A stretch of DNA of 64,000 nt from positions 104,661,367 to 104,725,366 of the forward strand of contig OZ038381.1 in assembly GCA_964036045.1 (NCBI GenBank). Reading direction: 5' to 3'. The notes beneath the pieces are model-generated. The model saw only the letters and a list, made by a program, of their open reading frames with translations. It searched no databases and was not told where the DNA came from. The DNA comes from Eutreptiella sp. 'Long Island Sound 2002' (lineage: Eukaryota; Euglenozoa; Euglenophyceae; Eutreptiales; Eutreptiaceae). A program made the position numbers and the translations under genes. This document shows, piece by piece, positions 10,961 to 20,230 of the stretch (its first letter is position 1; the number at the start of each line of letters is the position of its first letter).

Positions 10961-12525
10961 TCACTGGACCTGCAGATTGAGCAGCTGGTCCATAGCATTC
11001 CTCCTAAGCTCCATATCACCGTCAGTCCTATTCAGCACACGAACCAAATCATTCACTGATATATTCACACCATTAGCTTTGTTGTACCGGGCCCAGACGT
11101 TATTCACACCACCGATGAACTTATCAATGGGCTCCCATGTAGCTTGCTCATGCCCAAGCCATTTGGCATGCCACAGTCTCTTTCGACTACGTCCACTCCC
11201 TGACCACTTACAGTCCAGGATGTCTTCCAAAACATAGGAGTCATCAACTGGGGGCTTATCTTCCTCAACATAGTAATGGAAAGGGACCTTCTGTCCTCCG
11301 AAGGGGGCAATGTAAGGCTTAAGCCGAGTGGCAGGCAACACTTGTTCTCCTTTGGGCGTCGCAATCAGATAGCGTGCCTCACTGAGAACTTCAATCACCT
11401 CACAGGGACCAAACCAGAGACGCTGGATTTTAGTGACCTTATCAGTGGGTAGGTATCGGACCCAAACGCAATCTCCCACCGACAGACTCAGGGGGGGATG
11501 CTTAGCCATCCATTTCTTTCGTGCATCTGCATGAATCTTCGTCAGTCCCGTTTGGACAAGCTGACGCTCCTTGCTGACGCGGTCAAAAAACTGCAACACA
11601 TCCTCCTGTCCATATTCCAACTCATGCGGTGGACAGTCCCCAAACCCGATGGGGTCTCTCCCAAACACCAGCCTATGGGGTGAATAGGGTGAGACTACCC
11701 CAGGCAAGTCATTAAGGCACCACAATGCCAAAGGCAAAGCATGCACCCAATTGCATTTTCGCTCAGCTAAATACCGCCTCAAGCTGTTCACTACCAGTTT
11801 GACAGCAACCTCGGCCCTGCCATTGGACTGTGGGCGTTTAATAACCCCTTTGTGTTGTTCAACACCACTGAGTGCACACAAAGTCTCGAAAAACTGCTTG
11901 GACACGACCTTATCATTATCTGACATAATTTCTGTGGGCAGGCCTGTAAAAAAAACACATCTGTCTAAAAACAGCTCCGCTGCCTTTTCAGCTGTCAGAC
12001 CCTCTTCCAAACATGGTATACCCATGGTATACCCTGTGAGACGGTCCACAATTACAAAAATAAAATCAAACTCAGTTGCGCCCACCTTGGTGTGCGGCAA
12101 CTTGACAAAGTCCATGGCGTAGCTGGCAAATGGGTAATCTGGGATTGGAAAATGATCCAAAGTGTCAGGAGAAGGGTGATTCCTGGCCTTGCATGTCTGA
12201 CAGGTAGCACATGCTTGAATCAGAGACTGCACACGTGGACCTATATTGTCAGGGAAAGCAAATTTGCGCATGCACAACTCCTTCAGCTTATCCGCACCAG
12301 GATGGGAGTATGCATGCATGGCCAACACCACCTTATCAACTAAACTGGGGGGCACCAGGATCTTACCCTTACATCTGATTTTATTGCGATGTAAACCAAA
12401 CCCAGAGCGCACATTACCTTTCTGTAAGTACTCAAACAGCTCCTTCAGCACAGGATCTGCCTTGTATTCCTCTGTCCAGTCTGAAAACAAAACGGAGGTA
12501 TCACCCTGGGGTGAAGGCAAAAACT
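10961..12525 (-). CDS. Element 1 integrase with C-terminal chromodomain
   Basis: Integrates element cDNA into chromatin. The frame is open to a TGA at 10961. An HHCC zinc-binding region is visible (HAYSHPGADKL ... CATCQTC). The DDE core follows, with Asp in AMDFVKLPH, Asp in IMSDNDKVVSKQF and Glu in NGRAEVAVK. The usual GPY/F-like region (WFGPCEVIEVL) comes next, and a chromodomain (YVLEDILDCKW ... LWHAKWLGHEQATWEPIDKF) ends the protein. Chromodomains of this group bind modified histones and steer insertion. The N-terminal 50 residues of the open frame belong to the nested element at 12526-16625, so the natural link to RNase H is broken. The sequence downstream of the insertion looks intact. 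Confidence 0.9.
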
Positions 12526-12567
12526 GCCCCATGAGACCCACCACTGGGGGTATTTTCTTCGAACGAA
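12526..12567 (+). repeat. Left terminal inverted repeat of the 4.1-kb element
   Basis: Pairs in inverted orientation with 16584-16625. The two are the same length (42 bp), differing by CA plus five Gs here against eight Gs on the right. A further TTCGAACGAAG palindrome cluster follows to about 12620. Confidence 0.75.
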
Positions 12568-12739
12568 ACCTTCGAACGAAGATTATTTCTTCGAACGAAG
12601 AAAAGTTTTGAACTGTTCGAACGCCTTTGTTGTGGCCGTTTTGCTGCAAACATTGCGATAAAATGCTCAACACAGGTATTTTTGAGGGTTTGGTTCTTTA
12701 GATTCAGCCTGCAACCACCTGAATGCCCTGAAAATGTGT

Positions 12740-12820
12740 TTTCGAAATGTGGTGGACTTTTCTTCGAACGAACCTTCGAATGTTCGAACAAAGATATTTT
12801 TCGAAGAAAAAGACGCGGCG
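12740..12820 (-). repeat. TTCGAA hairpin cluster in the 3' non-coding part
   Basis: Contains TTCTTCGAACGAACC, TTCGAATGTTCGAAC and TTTTTCGAAGAAAA, alternating palindromes like those in the introns at 13936-14098 and 15472-15589. It lies after the stop of the candidate transposase gene (12903), so it may be an extra hairpin insertion or a 3' UTR intron. No splice pair could be fixed here. Confidence 0.55.
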
Positions 12821-13935
12821 TTTACAAATGCACATACAGGCAACAACAGAACCGCAGAACCACCAATGTCCCTGTCCAATGTAGCTCTCTGAGTCCTGGC
12901 TCATGACTCACTGCCTGACACTAGTACTGCAACCTCGTCTTTCTTTTCCGTATCCTCTTTGTCTCCCTCTCCGGCATCTTCTTCTTCTTGCTTTCCACAA
13001 CTCTTCGTTGGCGTCTTCTTCTTCTTCTTTGGCCTCTTTGCCTTCACTTTCTTCTTCCTGGCACTTGGAGCTGGCACGCCACCGGTTGCCGACGCCACTG
13101 CCGCCGCGTTTTTGCACTCCTCCTCTGTTGCGTAGCTTCGGGCCGCAACACAATACTCCCCCACAGAATGCCACATGGCAGAGTTGTAGTCTGCAGGGAC
13201 CCAAAAGATTGTACCGGCACGGCCCAGTTTGGTCTTCTGCTGCAGGATGTCTCTGGGTATCTCCGTTCGCCAGGGGCGCCACTTCGAAATCGGCACTCCT
13301 CTCCACGCTCCCCACTGGTCCTCTTGTTGGAGGGGAAGCCATGCCCACGGCAGTGCCCCTCGGTCTGGAATCTGTGTCTCCTGGGTTTCGTCTTCATCGT
13401 CATCATCTCGGGCAGGCGGCTCCTCCTCCTCATCTCCGGAAGGCGGCTCCTCCTCCTCATCTTCTTCAGTCTCTTCGAACTCCTCACTCTCCGAACTCTC
13501 ACCCGGCAGCAGCCTTGCCTTTTTCTTCGGAGGTTCCTTAGCCGCTGGCTTCGCTCGTGGTCTCTTCTTCGGCTTCTTTGTCTTCTTGTAAGACGAGAGA
13601 ATCTCGGCAAGGTTCTTTGCCCGTCGTCTGGACACAACGGGTTGTGGATCTTTGCCCCGCACACCAGCTCTGGTCGTCGACGCTTTTTTTTCGGTTGCCT
13701 CAGGGGAATGCAACGTGGAACCACCCTGGCTCAGGTTGACCCACGTTGGCATCGACTTCACCTTTCTGCGACCTTCTTCATGGTTTTGGAGTGCTCCGAG
13801 GACCGTCAGTGCTCTCGCAGGCTTCGTTAGGAGGTCGTTGAGCAGGCTGCCCGCAGTCACGGTCGTCTCAATTCCACGACTTGGTAGCTGAAGCTTCCAC
13901 CTGACGCCAACGGCGCTGGTTTGCGTTGCTGCAAC

Positions 13936-14098
13936 CTGTGGGCAGTGGAGCGGTAAAAGACTTCGAATACAATCTTCGTTCGAAGATTCGAATGTTCGAA
14001 CGAACGTTTTTTTCTTCGAACGAAGAATGTTTTTCGAAGAATAACGTAGAGGACGCATGCATGGTCAAAAGCGCTCAGCTACAAGGTAAATGCGGTAC
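13936..14098 (-). other. Inferred GT-AG intron made of TTCGAA hairpins (163 nt)
   Basis: On the minus strand the exon ends GAATGGGAG, the intron begins GTACCGCATT and ends CTGCCCACAG, and the next exon begins GTTGCAGCA. Splicing joins the two frames in phase 0 (…PEWE to VAATQTS…). The middle holds ATTCTTCGTTCGAAG, TTCGTTCGAACATTCGAA and similar palindromes able to form long hairpins. Without splicing the upstream frame stops shortly after the junction. Confidence 0.7.
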
Positions 14099-15471
14099 CT
14101 CCCATTCAGGAATGTCCCCTCCCATGTAGCCATGCTGCACTCCTGCTGCGACTGCTGCCTGGAGCACCGTCTGCCACTTCGCCGGTGTTGTGCTTTGCAA
14201 TTGTTGTACTCCCCCGGCTTGCTGCGCTCCTTCGTCCGTCTGGGCTGCCTCACCACCACCCCGCGCCTGAGCGGTGACCTTGACGCCTTTCAAGCGGCCC
14301 GTTGATGTACATTTGCCCCACCCTGGGGGCTCTGAGGAGGGGAATCTGAGCATCACGGTACGGTCTTCACGCCAGCTCTCCACTGCGCCGTAGGCGTGCC
14401 AAACAAGCGCAAGCATACGTATTATCGGGGTTGGGGTGCCTTTTTTGTTCGGGACTGCGAAGGGGAAGGCGCGGGCGACCAGTGCACAAGGCAAGTCCCT
14501 CTCCACAGCCACATCTTTGCAATCGGCTGATAAACACTTTCCGAAACAGCGCCCATAGGTTGACAGTGGCGTAAGCCAAGCGTACTTCGGGTCCCCGAAA
14601 ATGGGCGTATGCGGATTGGGTACGGATTTCCCTAGAATGAGGTCAAGGTAGGGGCGGGTGACTCCGGATTCAACGATTACCTGGCGGCAAGTGTCGAACT
14701 CGGCGCTGACATCGAACACTTCGTTCACCACCACGTAATCCGGATCATATTCTTCTGAATCCTGGGATCCAAAATCTAGCGGGTCATCCAAACGGCGAGA
14801 AGGGGATGGTGACGGCTCCAAATCCGCTGAACGCTGCGGCGCTGGGTGCTGAGCCAGTTGTGTACTACTCTGGGAAGGTGTTCCTGGCGCTGATCGTGAC
14901 GCTGGGGCAGAAGTTGGGTGCGCCTGAAGCAACAATATGGGAGTGCGTGTACAAGAAGGCATGCTCCATCGTTTGTAGTAGAGCAGAGAGCTGGTAGTCA
15001 TCTGTGGTGCTGCCCCCTCTGTTTGTGAACCGCAAGTAGAAATCCTTTAGCTTGGCATTCGTTGGCATTGATAGCGTTGCGTGCTTCCCTGCTGGCGGAC
15101 AAGCATAGCCTTTCCAAGTATTCCCCAAGCAAAGCACCAATTCGCATAAGCATATGAAGAACACAAATAATGGCATGGTGTCGTGGCACTTGAAGCAAAG
15201 GTTTTGAAGCGCAGCCACGAGCTCCCTTGCAGATAGGGGTCTTGCCAAGTCGGGACGCATCACCCGTGCGCGTTCTGCGCCGGTGACAGCCCAGGTAACG
15301 CCTCTTGAGAGGGTTCCAAAGGCCCAAGTTGTGAACTGACGGTATATACCAATGCTCAGTAAGTCCCAAAAACTTCTTCAAAAACGGTAAATCCCCGCCC
15401 AGCATAACACTTGCCGCACAGCGTGCGCCCTTCACGATGACGGATCGCGTAGTTATGATCCGCTGCAGGAC

Positions 15472-15589
15472 CTAGTAGCGTACAAAGCGCAATCAAAATT
15501 TTGTTCGAAAAACATGTTCGTTCGAAGGAAAAGCTTCGTTCGAACGTTCGAAGGTTCGAACGAAGGCAATATTCGAAGAAATAACACAC
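15472..15589 (-). other. Inferred GT-AG intron made of TTCGAA hairpins (118 nt)
   Basis: On the minus strand the exon ends AATCTGAGG, the intron begins GTGTGTTATTTC and ends TACGCTACTAG, and the next exon begins GTCCTGCAG. The phase is 0 and joins …WKKNLR to VLQRIITTRS…, leading straight into the GGDLPFL motif. The interior carries TTCGTTCGAACCTTCGAACG and related palindromes. The restored frame is the main evidence; no RNA data are available. Confidence 0.72.
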
Positions 15590-16583
15590 CCTCAGATTCT
15601 TTTTCCAGACCCGGCGCAAATCCTTCAGATTGGAGTCACCACAGTATGCCAGCTCTAAAACCCAAATGTGTGCTGCATTGCGGGCTAGATGCTCATGATT
15701 TCGGATGCGAATGGTAAGCTGAGTCCAGCTTACACCCGCTACAGGATAACCATCGCCACTCACAATGAAAACCAAACCATCTTTGCTGGGCTGTAGAGTT
15801 TCATAGAGGCAAGGCTGTGTGAAAACGTAGTTAATCCAGTGATCAAACGGCCAGGAGACATTTCGGATGCCAGTTTTCTTGTCGATGTGGCCAACAAGGT
15901 GCAGGGGCTCCTTCATCCTTTTCCAAGCCAAGTTGACTCTCCGGCGGCCTGGCATTGGTTTCCCAAACCTTAGGCCAGTCTGTTTGTACCATACGTCCGC
16001 ACGCTTGGAAATAAAGCGTGATAGAACCCGAAGGCGGCGTCTAGGGATTCCCAAATCGAGAAGCAAAGCGACTGCTTCTTCAGGCGAGCATTGAGCATCG
16101 CTGTGCCACCGTAGAAGTTGATTCAATCTCTGCTTGTCAGCGCCTGGGTTGACTCGTGTGTAGATTGAGTGTAAAAGCTGGCGTCCCAGGCCGGAGGAGG
16201 TGAAAAATTGCACAAGCGCGTCCTCAACGTCCTGGCTATAAGCATTCGTCGTGCCAACCGCGTTTTTGAGCGTAATTCCAAGTTGCACCATTGGTCAAAC
16301 AGTGACACCCTTAAAAATACAACAAATCAGTTGAAAAAACAAAAAAAACCCTTCTTTCTGGCACAAATCTGCGTCTCTCTGGCACAAATCTGCGTTTTTC
16401 TGGCACAAGTCTGCGGCAATCGCCTGTCAATCTGGTGCGCGCGCTGCTGTTGCTGCGCTTTTGCGGCAATTCTCCCCAGCAGCTTGGATTCAATTGGATT
16501 GAATTGAATTGCGATTAAAGCAAATACAGTCTTCGAATTCGAATCTTCGTTCGAAGATTCGAATCTTCGTTCGAAGACTGAAG

Positions 16584-16625
16584 TTCGTTCGAAGAAAATA
16601 CCCCCCCCAGTGGGTCTCATGGGGC
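16584..16625 (-). repeat. Right terminal inverted repeat of the 4.1-kb element
   Basis: Inverted partner of 12526-12567. The adjacent inner sequence (16530-16583) is another cluster of TTCGAA palindromes (GAATCTTCGTTCGAAGATTC repeated nearly twice). Confidence 0.75.
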
Positions 16626-19600
16626 TCTGAACCTGGTGGATCATGCGCATCATCACTTGCTGATGGTACAGCTGCCAAATTCAAATGGCCACCAGCTACA
16701 CTATCACGACCCAAATCCTGATCCACGTGATGCTGTGCTGGAATACTCTCATGTGACTGGCCAGAGCGAGAGCGCGTGCGGTCTGAAATGCCACTGATGT
16801 GTGCAGGCAAGAAAGCTGACTCATAGCCCCAACACTGGGACTGCATCCGCTTAACTACACATTGCACACGCTTGATGTGATTCCTCGAAACTTTCTCAGG
16901 GATTGACAACATTCCTGCTAGGCGAGCAGAGAACTGGTTATCCTCTTTCAGGGCAATACCAGAGTGTTCCATCTGCTCATTGTCCCAAGAGGCACGCAAT
17001 TGGCGAACACTGGCAAGTGCTGCCCTCTCCTCCCCCAACAGACGGAATATGCGTTCTGAAATAACTTTGTCTTCCCATTTTCGGGACTCTGACTCATCTC
17101 TGTGCACTCCCTCCCTGTCAGGCACAGAACCGTGCATTGTAGCATCCCCTGCATGCTCACACGCAGGATACACCCATCTACTGAGTGTATCTGGCACTAT
17201 ATGTCCCTTTCCAGGAGTGTACTCCACCTGGATATTAAACTGGGACAAAGATTCATGCCAGCGCCCTCTCCGGCCCACCGGCCCACTGATTGTACCCAGG
17301 TCCTCACGGAACCAGGATATCAGGGCCTGGTGATCCACTAAGGACCGCACCAACACTGTAGAGTGAATCCAGGAACGAAATTTGTGCAACGCCCCAATCA
17401 GAGCGTAGGTCTCCTTTTCACGGGTAGACCATGCACGTTGCCCTAAATTATCCTTGCCCTGGAGCTTCCGGCTGAAAAATGCCACTGGGCGAAAATTGCC
17501 CTGGTCATCCTCCTGCTCCAACGACGCCCCTACAGCATACTGACCGGCATCTGTACGAATCAGAAAAGGCTTCGTCACATCAGGAATCTGCAACATAACA
17601 GAATTTCGCATCAGTTCCTTGATTCGTTCAAACGCCTGAATCATCTCATCAGTCCATTTAATTCGCCTGTGCTGAATCTGACGCTTACTCTGCTTAACAT
17701 TACACTCCATGCCTGTCAAAGAGTCACTGAGAATTGCAGCCCAGTGAGCATAATTGGGCATATAAATAGCATACCATTGGGTAAGGCCCAAAAATGCTTT
17801 CATGTGGGTGGGGGTACGTATATGCTCAGTAGACCATCGGTCTATGGGCTCTGTCTTACTCGGCGCTGCGCGTCTGGTGCCGGCCTCTAGAATATGGCCA
17901 CAAAACTTTACACGTGTCATGAACATGTGACACTTCTCACGCTTGACTGTGAGCTTGTATTTCTGCAGGCACGCAAAAACTTTTCGTAACTGCTGATAGT
18001 GAGCTTCAATAACAGACTCATCTATCTCCCCTGTTGCATTGCCTGGGGTTCCCTCAAGCATATCATCAATGTATGGTTTCCCCTGGATATCTGGATCTTG
18101 GGACAGGCAATATTGCACCATGCGCTGATACGCCGCTGGGGCTGTTTTCAGACCCATGGGGAGTACCTCCCACTCAAATACTCCCCAAGGAGTCATAAAA
18201 GCTGTCAGCTTCTTTGACTCCTCAGTGAGGGGCATTTGGTGAAAGCCATCCTCTAGGGCGAAAATAGTCCAGAGGACATTTTTCCCCTCATCCACCAAAC
18301 GATCCTCAATGTTTGGCAAAGGAAATTGCAGATCCTTAATCTGGGAGTTCAGATGGCGGTAGTCAATCACTAGCCGCCACTTACCCCCAGGTTTTGGAAC
18401 TACAAATGCCCTTGACACCCATTCAGGATTATCCTCCTGGGCAGCGCGTAGCATGCCCCTGTCCCTGAACTTTTCAATCAAGGCCTTGAAGGCCGCTGCG
18501 CGGATACCTACGCACCGGTAAGGCTTCACAGCCTTAGGTTCAGCACTGGGCTTAAGCTCAATGTGGCAGACGCCATACGGTCCATGCAGATCCATATCTG
18601 CAGGATCTGACTGATTAATGGACTTAAAAGTGAAAACTGAAGAAAACTCCTCCTCCAGCAATTTTCTGTATTTGGTACATGCTGGATGGGCAAGGTCTGA
18701 CTCAATAACAGAGCGAATGGTGCGGTTCCTTATATTACAAGGTGTTTTGCCTGGAGTGGCTGTGTGAACACACGCCCATTTTGACTGAACCTCACCATTC
18801 GCATTCTTCTCCTCAGAAGAACGAAACTCAGAATCACCCCATGAATAATCAGAAGCAGAATGGGCATCAAAGAGGACTACAAGATGTGTGTAGTTACCCT
18901 TCTGCTCAAATTTCCTGCCTGAGGTATCCTGAAACAATCTGCAATCAGGAGGTAAATCCCACCAGTCCACTGCTGTCTCACCCATGGCCCAAAACCAGGA
19001 CTCTGATTTGGCCACTGGGACCACAATTAAACCCCTGGCTTGGTCCAGTAAAATTTTGGTGATAACTTCTTTCATCTGGTGGTACTGGGGATGTAAGTAT
19101 ATAAAATCACGATTCAATGGCTTATCCCAGGCCTTCGATCCCCAATACTTGGAAATCTGTTTCTGTCTCGTCGAAGACGTCCCAAAAACATCAACTGCTG
19201 GGCACTCACCTGCCCACTCAATAATGGAAGAGAAAATCTCAGGTGTCAGGGAATAGCGACCCCTGCGATGCTGCAAACCCAAAGCTCTCCTTTTGGCCCT
19301 CAACGAGATAGAATGGCGCAAAATTTTGCGCATAGACCTGAAACTGCCGGCCAGACTGCCTGCATTGGATTGTGGTGTTTTCCTGGATGTCTGTATATTG
19401 TGCGGGGGTTCAGGGTTGGGGTGTGTGTGATGGCTCACGCCATCTGGGTGATCCCTGGAATAGCCCCATCCTCCTGCAAAACAGTCTGGCACTGCCTGTG
19501 CCTCAGGGCCCTCAGACTCAACATCCGAAATACCCTGTGACTCAGTATCAGAATCATATGTGACCGGCTCAACAACGCAAGAGGGTACAGTAACCTCCAT

Positions 19601-19702
19601 AGAGCCTTCATCAACAGATCTCTCACTAGGGGGCCCAATAGGTCCCAGCTCGGAGGGCCGCACTGCCCGCAACTTGGTGCAGATGCAGTCCCCTCCTTGC
19701 AA
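16626..19702 (-). CDS. Element 1 reverse transcriptase and RNase H
   Basis: Copies element RNA into DNA. After an N-terminal acidic linker comes a segment with AVDVFGTSSTRQKQISKYWG and ARGLIVVPVAKSESWFWAMG, resembling the DLFAS domain known from DIRS-type elements. RT motifs follow: WVSRAFVVPKPGGKWRLVID, ALEDGFHQMPL, LPMGLKTAPAAYQRM and the catalytic YIDDML. RNase H shows FLIRTDAGQYAVGASLEQ, TREKETYALI and SLVDHQALISWF, followed by the Ty3-type tether VEYTPGKGHIVPDTLSRW. The frame is uninterrupted until the nested element cuts it at about 16625, before the integrase zinc finger. It overlaps the dUTPase frame by about 75 nt in a different phase, so expression probably needs frameshifting or reinitiation. 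Confidence 0.9.
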
Positions 19703-20230
19703 AGAGCGACATACGATTATTGTGGGACACCTGGGGCAGGTCAGGTCTCACTCCGGAGCTGCCAAACCCCTGGGCGCCCCGTACTGATGGTGGCAAGGAA
19801 TATACTTCCACCACATTACAAATACTGTTGCGTTCAACAATAAGTTGGGCTATGCGATCTCCTTGTGATACCAAAAAGGGACTAGGGCCATTATTAACCA
19901 AAAAAACGCCCAGATTTCCCCGGTAATCACGATCGACAACCCCTGCAGCAACATCAATATCGTGCTTCACAGCCAAACCGGACCTAGAGGCAATTCTGGC
20001 ATAGGTACCGGCTGGTGTCTGCACTGCCAAATCAGTCCGTACAAGGAGCCGACTCCAGGGCTCCACAATGGCATTCTCCGCCGAAGACAAATCAAGCCCA
20101 GCGGCTTCTGGCGACTGTCTGGACGGCAAAACGGCCTTTTCACTTAACCTGTGTACCAAAATCTCAGCATCCATGATTCTGGCCTGAGTGTTAGGGACCT
20201 TATCCTCATCAGGACCCCCCCCCCCCCTGG
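19626..20230 (-). CDS. Element 1 dUTPase (dUTP pyrophosphatase) domain
   Basis: Hydrolyses dUTP to dUMP, keeping uracil out of newly made DNA. All five motifs of the homotrimeric dUTPase family are visible in order: AGLDLSSAE; RIASRSGLA; AGVVDRDYRGNLGVFLVN with the catalytic Asp; FLVSQGDRIAQLIVE; and the P-loop-like RGAQGFGSSG. The frame enters at the 13-C run (13 Gs on the coding strand) at 20215-20227, where it follows the protease frame in another phase. It ends at adjacent TAG and TGA codons at 19626. The placement between protease and RT is unusual for a chromodomain Ty3 element. Domain identity is confident; enzymatic activity is inferred. Confidence 0.9.

Larger units (their letters stand above)
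12903..16291 (-). pseudogene. Candidate DDE/RNase H-fold transposase gene, multi-exon
   Basis: Minus-strand exons are inferred at 16291-15590, 15471-14099 and 13935-12903. The first exon has an alpha-helical N-terminal part, then SKDGLVFIVSGDGYPVAG and VLELAYCGDSNLKDLRRVW. After intron 15472-15589 the frame continues into ASVMLGGDLPFLKKFLGL. An Asp in SGDGYP and an Asp in GGDLPFL are spaced like the first two acidic residues of an RNase H-like transposase; the third is not identified. The phase changes after about 15390 and near 14900, so exon 2 holds frameshifts or further introns. The last exon encodes an acidic block (long Glu/Asp runs) and a Lys-rich tail (KKKVKAKRPKKKKK), typical of nuclear proteins. 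The family is unrecognised. The start at 16291 is the first ATG of the frame and is uncertain. Confidence 0.5.
12526..16625 (-). mobile_element. 4.1-kb terminal-inverted-repeat element with TTCGAA hairpins
   Basis: This block splits the pol of element 1 between RNase H and integrase. Its ends are 42-bp inverted repeats that begin GCCCCATGAGACCCAC, pass through a G run and continue TATTTTCTTCGAACGAA. Inside, minus-strand coding sequence with at least two inferable introns encodes a candidate RNase H-fold transposase. TTCGAACGAA-type palindromes recur in five places: both ends, both inferred introns and the 3' non-coding part (12750-12815). No direct target duplication is seen outside the inverted repeats. 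The outermost 16 bp of the repeats could partly be host sequence. I did not match it to a known DNA-transposon superfamily. Confidence 0.65.

Noticed and set aside
15514-15717. Small plus-strand frames reading through TTCGAA clusters
   Set aside because: Palindromic sequence gives open frames on both strands; the minus-strand spliced reading is better supported.
12526-16625. The whole 4.1-kb element as one giant intron of element 1
   Set aside because: GT and AG occur near its ends (GTATTTTC and CCCCCAG), but joining there does not keep the RNase H-integrase frame.
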